Position numbers and translations under genes: made by a program. A DNA stretch of 64,000 nt from Septoria linicola (lineage: Eukaryota > Ascomycota > Dothideomycetes > Mycosphaerellales > Mycosphaerellaceae): assembly GCA_024114885.1 (NCBI GenBank), contig CP099424.1, positions 248,001 to 312,000 on the forward strand, in the 5' to 3' direction. This document shows, piece after piece, positions 31,403 through 42,799 of the stretch. The notes below the pieces were generated by a model, which worked only from the letters and a program-made list of their open reading frames with translations, was not told the origin of the DNA and searched no databases. How positions within the stretch are numbered: the first letter of the stretch is position 1; every line of letters begins with the position of its first letter.

Positions 31403-33575
31403 AGTTGCCACCGGAGTGTGCAGTACGGTGCTAACTGTTGTACCCTATCTAGAGACTTGTTGTGGCTTTCCATGACCAGACCGTCTCCTCCGTCTCAAAT
31501 CAAGTGATTATGTACTCGGTGTGGTACAAGCTCCTCTCATGATGCACAGCCGACCAAGCGTCACCTGTGCGGTGTATTGAGCTAGGTTCGACATGTTTGC
31601 TGGTGATGATGGAGCTGTCTGACACTGCATGTCTAGTCACTTTCCCAGAGTAAGCCATTTCTCAATTCGATGCTATTCGCTGAATGGTGAGTATCGAGGG
31701 CAGCGATTCGTTTTTCATCTTGAATCCTTGCAAACAATATGACAGTAACGATACCAATGTCCGCATTATACGACTTGTTAACATAAAGCAAAAGCTGTGT
31801 CCTCATCGTCGTCCCACTGGTATATTTAGTCAACCCTAAGGTCCTCTACCGCTATATGACCTCGAACTCCCCACCGCCGAAGCAAGTACAACGTCCATTA
31901 CTTATATCTATCAGCGACGTCTCACGTCGTGCGAGACAAGGCAGCGGACATGGCAGAGTTCTGATCATGCCAGTAGCAATGTGAATGTCGCCATACTGTT
32001 GGCCATGCACGACCAAAGTCTCCTCTCCAGTGTTCCATCACAGTCGATCTGGCCACAGCCGACTACTGCTCCCGCACCAGCCCTCATGCTGACACCTGAC
32101 ACCTTCTGCAGTCCCATCAACACGACAAGGAGGAGCCTGAAGCGACTCGGAGACACGGAGGCACATGCATGCCGCGCTTTCCGAGTCGACAAGGCACACA
32201 GCAGCAGCGTGCATCGCCTGTGGACCGCATCGTGGTCAAGAACAGACAGACACTGGACACCAAACGCAGTGCATACATTGACGACTTCTGGGCAAGACGA
32301 CAGATACGTAACAAGCGAGAGGAAGACGTTGGAGAACGGCAATCCTGCCGCTTGGCGGTGAAGCAAGGCTCCCCGCGAACCAAAGAGGCAAGGTGTGCTT
32401 GGTGGACAAGAAATCGGATCACGAATGCCCAGAAAAACGTGGTTCTGTGGCTGAGAACTTTGATAGACATCGTGACCCAAGCCGTGGTGCTTTCCAGTCC
32501 GCAGTGGGCTGATCCTGGCGATGGCTGTGGGAACGTGAGATGATGGGTTAGAGCATGTTTGAGAGGTGCGGTGAACATGGTTCACAATAGTAAAAGCTGC
32601 ATGCGATCGATGAGGCATTATTTCACAGACTGCCTCGATAGTTCCCATTGCTGGCTGCTGATAGCAACGCCCGCACGCGCGCTGAGCGCAGCACAGTTGC
32701 GGTATTTTGCAATCGCCCCCGTGTGATTGGGTATCGTCGGCCTAAGAGTCCGTTGCAGTGCATCTGCTAACTAGTGTCGATCGCACCGGTTATGCATCAG
32801 GTACAGAGGACAAAAAGGCTCTTGCTTTTGCATTATTTGACCAACTGAAAATACTGGGTCTGCCCGTCCCTCTCTCGCCAACCCATTGTCCGGCTGACGT
32901 GCTTCCTTCGTGCTGCAGGTCGTTGCTGCAGCTGTTGCTCTTCTTGTAAGACTCACGATCCTCTCTCTCCACGAGATCACTGCTACTCTCCTCCGCACAT
33001 CCTTTTTCTGCTATTATACCACTCCGACTGCTTCGTTTTGCTGCGTTTCTGTATGCACTCGAATGTAAGCCAATTCACCATTCTGCAAGCACAAACTCTG
33101 TGCGAGCAGAGTCTGCTTGCAATGACAGCATAACTCGGTACCGTCTGGCACAGCGAGCTTTCGGCAGCATTGGGGACTCCGCGGGAAGCAGGCCTGGCAC
33201 ATGACGAGAGCTGTGCGAGCACAATTACGAATATTCGTCATATTGGTATGCGTGGCATGCTCTCGGGCGGGTCAGAATAAAGAGAACATGTTGCATTGAG
33301 CTGTTCACAGCCTCTTTCCCAGAAGAAGCCGTCGCCTGTTCGCTCGGAGCTCCCGCTGCTGTTGACGTTGCCATTGTTTCGATTGCAACTTTGCAACCAG
33401 AACACCGACGCTGTCCCTTTCTTCTAGGCATTTCAGCTGTGCAAACTGCATACTGTTGCAGTAAGCGGAAAGGGCAGAGCCAAAACACTAACACATTCCC
33501 ACAGTTCCGCTCGATTTTGCGAATCTAATCACCAATCTGTCGTCCACGAGCGACTGATTTGCTCCTTCCGCCAAC
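31403..33575. other. Long intergenic region
   Basis: About 2.2 kb. Open frames on both strands near 31965-32648 overlap each other and show no domain-like pattern. From about 32870 on, pyrimidine-rich tracts suggest promoter and 5' leader of the AIM21 gene. No RNA gene could be supported. Confidence 0.45.
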
Positions 33576-36500
33576 ATGTCTACACCCAGCATTCCTCCTC
33601 GTCCGCAGAGGAATTCCCAGCCCACCGAACAGGCAACTGCGACCCGCAATGATCAGCCTCTTGTGCCTCCGAGACCAGTTCGCAAGACTAATCCTTCACC
33701 GACTCGCTCGCCGCTGAATTTCCCGCCGACCGCATTGGGCAATAGGCCTCCTCCGAGACGGGAAAGCCAGGATTTGCCTCGCAGACCTCCAAGTGTGTCT
33801 CTGCCACAGCTTGGGCACGAGGGAGACGAGTACTCTAGCTTTGACCAGCTGCCTTCTGAGGCTCACGGCGTCAGCGTGGACAATGAGCAGACGAGAAATG
33901 TTGCGGCAGATCTGCCAATGCACCAGCCAAAGGCTTCTGTCCCACAATCTACAGCTACCAAGAACATTTCTCGAGTCAGGGATACCGATTCGACTACCGC
34001 TGCAGGACTCGGCATAGGACGACCCCGACCTGCGGATGATGTGCATAAGCAGCCTCCCGGAGATGCATCGACTTCCGGCCTCACTCGTGTGACCAGCAAT
34101 ACCAGGCGTGCTCCCTCTACCGAGCCTCCTAGTATCCTGCGCACCAAGGCAAGCTTCAGCCGCTCGACCCCTAGCTTGCAGCTGGAGCGCCAGACCTCTC
34201 GCCCAGCTAGTGTTTACGGCGATGATGCCGAGCACGGCATTCCAGAGATTGGCCAGCAGATTCCACTGAACAAATTTGCTGGAGATGCTCAGGCTCCAAC
34301 TCCAGGAGGTGGGCAAAGTGCCTACGCTCCCGGCATTGGCTTCTTCAATGATGGCTCGTCCAAGCAACACAAGAAGAAACATTCCAGACAGGAATTCTTG
34401 ACCCACGACAGCTATGGCCTGGAGCACGATGAGAACCATGCTGATCAGTTCGAGAGAGAATGGATGAAGAAGCACCCACAAGAGGCGGCCAAGGAGCATT
34501 TGTACCGCCATTTGCCCAAGCCAGCATCGGCCATGAGCAGCGAGCAGCTGAACAAGCTCATTCACGGCAGTGAATCTGGTGCGCTATTGCGTGTCTTTGT
34601 GCCTTGAGTGACCTGCTGACATTCACTAGGAGCCGCTCCTTTGCCCAGTACTCCAGGCGAAGAAGACGCGATTCAAGAATACATCTCCCGCATGTCGCCC
34701 GCCACCGACCGCAAGAAGCGAACCTCGAGCGGTGATGTGCCACCTGCTTCACCATTCCGCAAAAGCTTCGCCAACCGCGGTCTTCACCCAGACAACGCCA
34801 TCGACGACGATCAACAAGCGCCAAAGAGAGCCCTCCGCTACGATTCCGAGGATGAGCACGTCCAACGCGATGGCACGCCCATCTTGGCTGCTGACGAGGT
34901 GTTGAAGAGACCTGGCAGTGCTTTCATGCCACCGGCTGTGGTTCCCGAGCCGAGAGCCGATGATGATTATTACTACGAGAGTGGAGGTGAACACGGCAGT
35001 CGTAGGAGCAGTATGCACGTGCCTAGCCGACCCTCTAGTCGACCAGGCAGCGTGCATGGTGCTCAGGGCGCTCATGGATACGGTGGAGGCTCTCTCCACC
35101 GCTTTGTCTCGCACGAGGAAGTGCACCACTCAGGCTCTGGCACGCCGCTTGAGGAAATTGAAGAGTACGAGCCACTCTTCCCCGAAGATGGCGAAGAGCC
35201 TTCGGGAAAGCCGAAAGCCCTCAAGAAGAGGCCAGATCTTGCGGCAATGCACCATTTCCCAAGTCAAGATGTCTGGGAAGACACACCTGCATCTCTCCAG
35301 TACTCAGCGGAAGTGTCCACACCTGAAATAGAGCGACAGCAAGAAGCACTGAACGCTGAGCGAGCGGCTGTCGGAGGTGTCTCGACATTTGAGACCCCCG
35401 AGCAAGAGCAAGCACGGAAGTACGCTGGTGGAGACATGACGAGTAAAGACAAGACCTTCATCACTCCGCATTACAAGCCGGGTGCTGTTGAAAGCCTCAA
35501 AGCAGCAAATCGACCAAGCGCGCATCGATTCCCTAGCTCAGACGTGTGGGAGGATACACCAAGCAGTATGCTCGGTGAGACGACTGTCAGCACACCTGAG
35601 ATGGACGATGTGCGAAGTCCACCGGAGGACCGCGCTACCACATCCGCGCTTCCTGGTCAACAAGATGATCTGGGCGCTCGCGCCACCACTGCGGGTGGAC
35701 TCTCCATCAGCAAGCCATCGGTTCCTGCGACAAGACCACAGCGCGGCTCAAAATTATCTGCAGAAGAAAAGCCAGGAGATGAGCAGATAAGTCCTACCAA
35801 GACGAAGGCGCCGAGCATACCTGCAAAGCCAAGCATACCTGCGAGACCCGCACGAGCCGGCCGTGGTGATGGCGCCCCTCTCGAGCAGTCGAGATCCGGT
35901 GGAAGTGACGAGGGAGCCACATCTCCCACTTTGCAGAAGACGAAACCAGCAGTGCCAGCACGTCCTGGGTCGAAGATCTCAGCTCTGCAGGGCAACTTTT
36001 TGAGTGATCTCAACAATCGACTCAAGCTTGGCCCTCAAGCACCTCCCAAGAAGGAAGAGCCACAAGTCAGTGAAGAGGCAGAAAGGGAGCCACTCGCCGA
36101 TGCTCGCAAGTCTCGTGCCAAGGGTCCTCCTCGTCGCAAGCCTGCTGCCTCGCCTGTATCGGACCGCAAACAGTCCGCCACATTCGCCATGTCTCCACTG
36201 ATCACCTGCTGGACGATCGACGAGACTGACGAGCTGCAAGTCCAGAACGAGTCAGAAAAAGAGAACAAGGATCCCGAAACTGCCCGCGACGCACCGAAGG
36301 CAGAGAAGATTCTGGAGCAGAACGAACAGGTCAACACCGAGTCTGCTGCACCTGCCGAGGCAAGCGAAGTGGCTTCGAATATTAGCAAGTCTCGCCATCC
36401 TTCGGAAACTGCACAAGGTCATGCTGCGTCTGCGGACGCTCTGCGTGCAGCACTTGCTGAGGCTGGTGCTGGGCCAGCAGTCGAAGCAATTGAGGAGGAG

Positions 36501-36650
36501 GCGGAAGCTTTGCCATCAGCTGAGACTGTGAAGGCTGCTCTGCCGGAGACTGTGCAGACTACGGAGAAAGTCAAGGCCGAGGAGATTCCTGGTGGCTTTC
36601 CAGGTGAAGAAGGAGAGGTGGTCGTGAAGGAGGCGACGACGGCATCGTAA
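33576..36650 (+). CDS. AIM21: AIM21-like actin-patch regulator
   Basis: The model is join(33576..34578,34630..36650), 1007 residues. It is largely disordered and rich in Pro, Ser, Lys and Glu. Family marks are two HFPSQDVWEDTP/RFPSSDVWEDTP boxes followed by VSTPE, and Pro-rich SH3 ligands (PSIPPRPQRN, LVPPRPVRK and the PSIPAKPSIPARPARAG tandem near residue 735). Yeast Aim21 sits in cortical actin patches, binds SH3 proteins such as Abp1 and Bbc1, and works with Tda2 on actin capping; its deletion first showed as altered mitochondrial inheritance. The intron uses donor GTGCGC and a CACTAG acceptor and restores phase (G|GA). The C-terminus is acidic with Ala/Glu-rich segments. Confidence 0.85.
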
Positions 36651-37026
36651 TTGGAGTACAAAAGTTGAGTGTCTAAGAGCTACTGTTCGGTACATTGATG
36701 CATCATCGATGAGTAGGAGGCGTTGTTGAGAAGCGAGATGAGATGCTTGGCGATTGTTGTTTGAGAGGAGTTGTGGGATCATTCTTAGAGGGAGAGATCC
36801 ATTTTGCTGGCAGCAGTACAGTGCGCAACACGCGTGAAGCTCCATGGAGTTTGTGAAGATAACAAATGTTTTGTTCTTGATTCCGTTTTGCAGAGCCTCT
36901 ATATTGTGACACTGTGTCTGAGAGAAATCTAAAGTGCTGTGTATCATTATCAGCAGATCCGATATCTGCACGTCTCGCTCCCATCACAACCACAGCCACA
37001 GCAGCGCAGACTCCTTCGCTCCTCCT
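36651..37026. other. Intergenic, convergent 3' ends
   Basis: 376 bp between the stop codons of AIM21 and ARP8. It presumably holds both terminators; I see no gene. Confidence 0.5.
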
Positions 37027-39651
37027 TCACCAATGCCACATGCACTTGTAATTCAGAATCCTAGCTCCCAGTCTATCATACTCAAGCGGCGAAATCCAGC
37101 TATCGTTCGTCATGCGCAGCTTGCCAAACACACTCGCGCCCTTCCACACAATCACAGCAGGATCCAGCTCACGGGGCGGGGGAGCGACGAGAATCTCCTT
37201 GGGATATTGCGGCATTCGATTACGCAGTTGCTGCTCAAGATAAGCTTGCAGACCGGGCGTCTTCGATGCGCCGCCGATGAGCATGATGCTTCCGAGGAAG
37301 TCGCGTCGTCGGCGTTCGTCCATTTGCCCGTTGGGCAGGAGACTGGCGTATTCGATGGAGCGGAGAATGGCTTCGTCAATGGGAATGATGGGCACGACGC
37401 GTTCTTTGGATTCGTCGTCGGCGGGAGCGGTGGTACCGTCGTTGAGGCCGTCGCCCATGGTGATGTCTCCATCATCGGCGGGCATGGGAGTGCCTTCTGG
37501 TGGTGGAGAGCCGGCGACTGAGGACTTTGGTGTTCCATCGTTGTCGCCGTTCAGGTAGCTGGGAATGCCCAGTGGTCGCTGCTTCTGTGGCGTTGGAGCC
37601 GCGATGGGTGTGCCGATGAGGCGAGCAGGTTCACTCGGCGCTGGCACTACTGCAGAGGGATAGTTTGTGCTGGCATAACGTCGCACGTCCTTTTGTGCCT
37701 CAGAGTCTGGGTCATTCAGTTTCTGATCGTACAGATCTGATGACGCGGGGATTAGTGTTCGACGGCCAGACAGCTTTTCTGCATTATCGAATATGGTAGG
37801 CCGGAAGAAGCCCATTGGAGCCAGCACGCCTTCGTCGTAGAGCTTGAACTGATATTTGCGTGTTGGCTGTCCATGAGCGCGCAAGTGAAAGTCGTAGAGT
37901 TGTACGCTAATGTTCTCGTCGCTCATTGTGGTGTACTTCTCCTTCAACTCTTCAGCAAGCAGAAAGTCGTGTCGTCGCATCAAGTTGAAGTCGCTGTAGT
38001 TGAATTTGTCGTAAAGCATCATCTTCACAAACGTCTCAGTCACATCGTAGCCACCGTATTTCAGGTTGACGCGAGAAGGCTCGATACACATGCCATCTTC
38101 CACGCAGCATACTGTCGTCTTTTGTGCTCCCATGTCGATCATGCATGCCGTGCTGAATCCGGCGCCAAAAGTCGCAGCTAGCGACTCTTGCATGAAGCAG
38201 ACACGAGCAAAACCAAAGTCAGTCATCAGCTCCTGAAGGATGGTGGTGACGAAGACCTTCTCGTATAGGTCTGGTATGATGAAGACACAACTGTACTGAT
38301 TCCAATCCCGCTTGTGAGGTAGCTCGAGTTGGGTCTTGATGCTCTCTTCGATGATCAAGAAGAAATCCCTCTGAAGCTTACTTCGACTCGTGTAGTTCCT
38401 TTCATTGAGATAGCCTTGCCTCACTGGCCAACTCAGGCGGTATCGCGGCTTGGATTTCTCTGGTATGCGGAGTGCAGGAGCACCAATGATGTAGTCTGGT
38501 GCTTGTGCGGGATTCGTAGGTAGCTCAGTCCAGTCCAATTGCACCGGGTCGTTGTGCTCTGAGATGATGTCTGGCGGCGTCGTGCTGTTCCACTTCGTAA
38601 CCAGCTCTCGGGAGTTCGGCAACACACGTCGCTTGTTCATTCTTCTGTATGCTTTGAATGCTGTGGCCATGCCATCGTACTCCTTCGCAAACTGCACCTA
38701 GTCAGCATAATCATAAGCATGAGAGGTGCTGCTTACCTCTTCCCCAAACCACTCCTCGGATGGTGTGTCATCGTCAAGCTTGATCCGCTTGGGTACAGGC
38801 TCGGAGTCGTTCGATTCAGTGCTTGGTGCCTTCCTCGCAATCACCATCGGGACCGTCTTAGGCAGCGCGTCTGTGGCGAGGCCGATTCGCATATTCTGGC
38901 TGCCCACGTGGATCACGACAGTCTTGGAGCCATAGTTCTCACCCAATTCGTCCACAAGGCCGACATCATTATCCAGGTCGTCATCATTAACATCAGCCGA
39001 ATAAGCACTTTCTTGACCGTTTTGGGCCCGTGCTCTATCAAGATCTACTGCAGCTCGTTTCCGGCGATCCAGACGTTCTTCTTGTTGTAACCGCAGAGCG
39101 AGGATTTGGTCATCTCGTTTGAGGAAGTCGCTGTTTGTCTCCGTCAGTAGTCAATTACCATATGCTGCGAGGCGTTTCTGAAGCCATCTGTGGTGGTGAA
39201 CAAGATTTTTGAGTGCCAGGAATGTGCTGTGATGCGTATTGATGGCGCTTTCAGTACCTCTTGCAATATTGCACATTCAGTGCATAGAGGTCCTTTTTGC
39301 CTTTCCTCAGGCCATCCAGGACTTTTCGCCCCACCATTGTGCTACTGCTGCAACGGCCGCGTCGACATGCAGGGTTGAAAAACAGACTTGCGAAAATGTG
39401 GCGATGTTGCAACTCACGTGTAGTAGTTTTTTGGTTGATCATGTTGACCTGCGGCCACGTCGTGAACTCCATATTGTTGTCCGTGCGCTGCAGCCCTACA
39501 CGAAGGCTTAGTATGCAAGATCCCATTTCTGGCGTTTGCTGAGGCATTCTGCAGGAGACAGCGGTGTAGACGCGTTCCGAAGGCAAGCGCACAGCGAGAA
39601 TGTCGTACCTTCTTCGCGCAGGAGAGCGCGTCCTGATTTCTTGCCGACCAT
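37027..39651 (-). CDS. ARP8: Actin-related protein Arp8 (INO80 complex), apparent 1-nt frameshift
   Basis: Nuclear actin-related protein of the INO80 chromatin remodeller that binds nucleosomes and DNA. Exons are complement(37027..38697, 38737..39130, 39418..39495, 39609..39651). The start is MVGKKSGRALLREEG, then LQRTDNNMEFTTWPQVNMIN, then DFLKRDDQILALRLQQEERL, and the actin fold begins VVIHVGSQNMRIGLATDALP. The nucleotide-site block SIMLIGGASKTPGLQAYLEQ and the C-terminal EYDRLGARILNYKCMW are intact, with an acidic insert typical of Arp8 (about 370-450). In exon 2 the A-run at 39427-39432 has six bases, which reads QKTTT. Seven would give QKNYYT and join in phase to DFLKRDD. As given, the coding sum is 2186 nt, not a multiple of three. 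This is a base-call error or a real lesion. The last intron is only 39 nt. Confidence 0.88.
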
Positions 39652-40059
39652 GATTGATGCTGGTCGGCTCGGCGATGGTATGAGAGTTTGCAATGGGCGG
39701 AGTGGCGCTTCGTCGCTGTGTCGCCGGTTTCGAAACAATTCAAAGACCAAATGTGCAGTGTAGTAGAAATAGTGTGGGAACTGGGACAAGCTGTGGTCGT
39801 GACCGTAGTAGTAAGGATCCTCTGATCGTCGAGCAGCCGTTGCTTGGGGTTCCGCGCCTTCCTCCTGGACGGAGTTGTGGGACGTGCTTGCCTGTGCTTG
39901 CTTGCCTTGCTGTGATGCCCCGCTAGTCCACCCACCAACGCCAATCTCATCACCAAGAAACAAAGGAACAACAACTCAGTCACTTTTCCGCATCGGAACC
40001 GTTCTGTTGTCGGTCGTTCACTCATCACTTACTCACCAAACTTCCTCACATCTCCCATC
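39652..40059. promoter_or_regulatory. Divergent promoter of ARP8 and NTF2
   Basis: 408 bp between divergent start codons of two housekeeping genes. It is C/T-rich toward NTF2 (CACCAAACTTCCTCACATC), as usual for fungal 5' leaders. The open frames across it are not supported. Confidence 0.5.
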
Positions 40060-40744
40060 ATGGCTGTCGGTATGTTCTGCACCGAGATATGGCGCGAAAC
40101 GACTGCACAGCAGTGACTAATGCGCCTGGCAGATTTCCAGAACGTCGCGAGTATGTCTGCACCCGAGACAAGGGAACTTGCACACGGTCCCTCTAACTCG
40201 TCATGTAGAGCAATTCGTCGAGTACTACTACAAGACCTTTGACACGAACCGCTCCGCCCTTGCCGCGCTCTACGTACGTTATCCTTCCGAGATACAATCC
40301 CACAAAGTTTGGCAAGAGCGTTGGACATGGAAAGCCCAACGGAAAGAGCGAGACTGGGCAAGAGCACAAGAGAGGAAGGCGCTGTGCTGACTACAGAATT
40401 ACAGCGAGACCAGTCGATGCTCACATTCGAGGCCGCGCCCACACAAGGAGCCCAGCAGATCACTCAAAAGCTCGTGGTATGTGCACACGAAGGAGACGCG
40501 AAATGAGCGAAGCTGACTTGGGTAACAGGAACTCCCATTCCAGCAGGTCGAGCACCAGGTCGCAACCTTGGACGCACAGCCAAGCAACGAGTCCGGCGGA
40601 ATCCTGGTCACTGTGAGCGGCGCTCTGCTGGTCGAGGCGGAGAAGAGACCGATGAGCTACACTCAGACGTTCCAGCTGCTTCCAGAAGGCGGCAGCTACT
40701 TCATCTTCAACGACATCTTCCGCCTGGTATACCCAGCAGCTTAG
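40060..40744 (+). CDS. NTF2: Nuclear transport factor 2
   Basis: Carries RanGDP into the nucleus by binding Ran and FxFG nucleoporins. Five short exons, join(40060..40069,40133..40150,40209..40273,40405..40476,40529..40744), encode 126 residues, the usual length. The protein reads MAVDFQNVAKQFVEYYYKTF, then RDQSMLTFEAAPTQG, LPFQQVEHQVATLDAQPS, GALLVEAEKRPMSYTQTFQL and ends FNDIFRLVYPAA. All are characteristic of NTF2. Exons 1 and 2 are only 10 and 18 nt. All introns are GT-AG with phase kept. Confidence 0.95.
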
Positions 40745-40906
40745 GTGCTGCTATGTTGCGTTGGGAGGATGGGCGAAGGTCGCCATGGTTCCTGCAGCGC
40801 TGCATACGATATGCATAGGCTAGCAGTTCCAACAAAATGAAGGTGCTTATTCGTGAAGTACAGCTCAACGTCCCGGTGGCATTGACATTAATCACCGATA
40901 GTCGTC

Positions 40907-41413
40907 TCACAGTCCACCCACTGCAGCCTCTGCCACGCCATCGCCCGGCCCACGAGCTCCTCGAAAGCTCGTGCACCTCCACTCCTCCCCTCGAAATAGC
41001 TTGAAATCGCACATTCCCACGCTCGGAAACGTCATGCCACCAGGCAGCCCACTCGTCTCGCCGTTCCAGAACATGGTAGCTTTGCCCGCCTTGTGGTCGA
41101 CCTCTGTGCTAAGATCAAAGATCCTTATGTGGTAGTCGGGATACTGCTCTGCCATGAAGCGGAACATGTCGACGTTGGACTGCAAGTCACTCATGCCTGA
41201 TGCCGCCAAGTGTGATGCGCCTGGAGGTCGTTCGGCTTCGCCTTTGAAGCTTGAGTCGGTATAACTCCATGCTTCAGACGAGAGGTCGAAGTTGCGAGCG
41301 TTGATCGCGGATATAAAGCCTTGCATGTAGGTCTCAAGCTTCTGCACCACATTTGTATCGACGTCTCCTTGGCGTGAATCCTGCTTCAAGCACTGTAAAT
41401 TTTGACCTGGCAT
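40907..41413 (-). CDS. Small NTF2-like/SnoaL-fold protein
   Basis: 168 residues, single exon as seen. The pattern LETYMQGFISAINARNFDLSSEAW, a middle helix MSDLQSNVDMFRFMAEQYPDY and alternating strands (HIRIFDLSTEVD, KATMFWNGETSG, MCDFKLFRGEEWRCTSF) fit the NTF2-like/SnoaL cone fold, often a small-molecule binding or nuclear export type fold. No catalytic residues can be assigned. The N-terminal MPGQNLQCLKQ is not conserved-looking, so the true start may lie in an upstream exon. It is convergent with NTF2, 162 bp away. Both share a fold class but no close sequence similarity is apparent. Confidence 0.65.
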   Translation of the reverse strand: MPGQNLQCLKQDSRQGDVDTNVVQKLETYMQGFISAINARNFDLSSEAWSYTDSSFKGEAERPPGASHLAASGMSDLQSNVDMFRFMAEQYPDYHIRIFDLSTEVDHKAGKATMFWNGETSGLPGGMTFPSVGMCDFKLFRGEEWRCTSFRGARGPGDGVAEAAVGGL

Positions 41414-42098
41414 CCTCGAGGCTAATAATCGCTTTGCCCAGAGCTACGCATACAAATAACTTCTGTGGTTGATGCAAAGAGTAGGTCACTGACACATGCA
41501 TAGCACATTGGACGCTCAATTATTTCTATGCCACACCGGTACCGATGACTAACAGGCCTCGCTTATCACGAATAGAACGAACATCCATGCCACGCGTTCA
41601 GCCTGCTCCCGCGTCGGCTCCTCGATCCTTCAAGTGAACATCACGTTTGCTGTCACTTCACCTGCTGCTCATACACTTCGTGGGTGTTCGTTCCACGATA
41701 TAAGACGGGCGAACGTGTCTACGTAGACAGTATTGCAATCCAGGTCATCGGGAAACCTGATCAACAGAGATCACTTTCAAGGAACCATGAGGACTATAAT
41801 CTGTAGCTTCGTCTTCGCGGACCATTTCGAGATTGCCGTGCTTAATTACAACCTGCGCATCCGCTGCTGTATGCCTACTTCTGTTGCCTACTTGGGAAGA
41901 AATACGAGGCTCCCACACCCTCCACATTTTTCTCCACGACCCCATTAGCGATATAGTCCCTGATCAGCACGCATTGCCAGACCTCCTGTGAAACACGTGG
42001 AGGAGACGCCTTGTAGAGGTTGAAGCCGAGTCTGATAGCACCACACTGTTAGTATTGCGTTCTGGTTGTCAAGTTACAGATTGGGCCGGATCATCTGC
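41414..42098. other. Intergenic
   Basis: About 685 bp between two minus-strand genes. A possible upstream exon of the NTF2-like-fold gene may be here. Nothing else is supported. Confidence 0.4.
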
Positions 42099-42799
42099 TT
42101 ACGCTCTGATAGAATAGGCTGTTTGAGAACATTGTGTAGCAGCCTGACATATGGGCAAATTGGCGTCGTACTGCAACGTTTCAAGGGGTTCTCGGCCTTG
42201 GGAGTCTTTTGTCAGCTCTAGGCCGCACCCATAGCTCGTTAGTGCATATGTATTTGCAGGGCCGAAGCCGGGACAGTTGGGGTTGGCGAGAACTGTTGCT
42301 GTCGCGGTCGTGGTGCCGTCTGTCGTGACTGTCGTTGTGCTGACATATGTTGCTGTGGCTGTGCTCCTGCTTGGAGTGATTGAAAGACAGCTGCATGCAG
42401 AGGAGAGAGCTTTGCCGGGTCGGTAAGACCCTAGGCAGGCAGGCTTGGGCTTTGGCTTGCTCTTCTTGTAACCACGCTCAAGAAGCATGCGGGCTGCTGG
42501 GGTCGAGGTCGGACATGTGTCGATGCTCAAAGTCGAGGTCACAGTCGAGGTCGCCGTCGTCACTGTGCTTGTTGCGGTCGATGTTGGATTCGTGACGGTG
42601 ACTGTAGTGGTCGACTGAGGGATTCCGAGGTACGAGGCACAAAATGCTATCGCTGGTACTGGCTGCTTCAGCACTTTGACTGCAGCTTTGACTCCTAGTC
42701 TCCTGGGCAAGAGTATTTTCGAGCATTGCGGTCAATCAGGTCAGACGCGCTGGCGCTCGCAAACGCGACACTCAAGAGAGCTGGTACTTCGAGACGCAT
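42099..42799 (-). CDS. Secreted Thr/Val-rich cysteine protein, fungal-specific
   Basis: The proposed model is complement(join(42099..42702,42747..42799)), 218 residues. Exon 1 encodes a clean signal peptide (MRLEVPALLSVAFASASA), and a 44-nt intron (GTCTGA...CCCAG, weak donor) restores the frame into LGVKAAVKVLKQPVPAIAFC. The mature part has Thr/Val/Ser-rich low-complexity runs (about 45-75 and 120-150), a basic KKSKPKPKPACLGSYR segment and about eleven cysteines. This resembles widespread Pezizomycotina secreted proteins with ASYL...TVTVT segments of unknown function. If the intron is wrong, the first exon and main exon are out of frame and the gene would be interrupted. Confidence 0.55.

Noticed and set aside
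31965..32648. Long overlapping frames on both strands (227, 153 and 126 codons)
   Set aside because: Mutually overlapping, Cys/Ser/His-rich without domain pattern. Typical chance frames in GC-rich DNA.
36934..38181. Plus-strand frames over ARP8
   Set aside because: Antisense shadows of a conserved gene.
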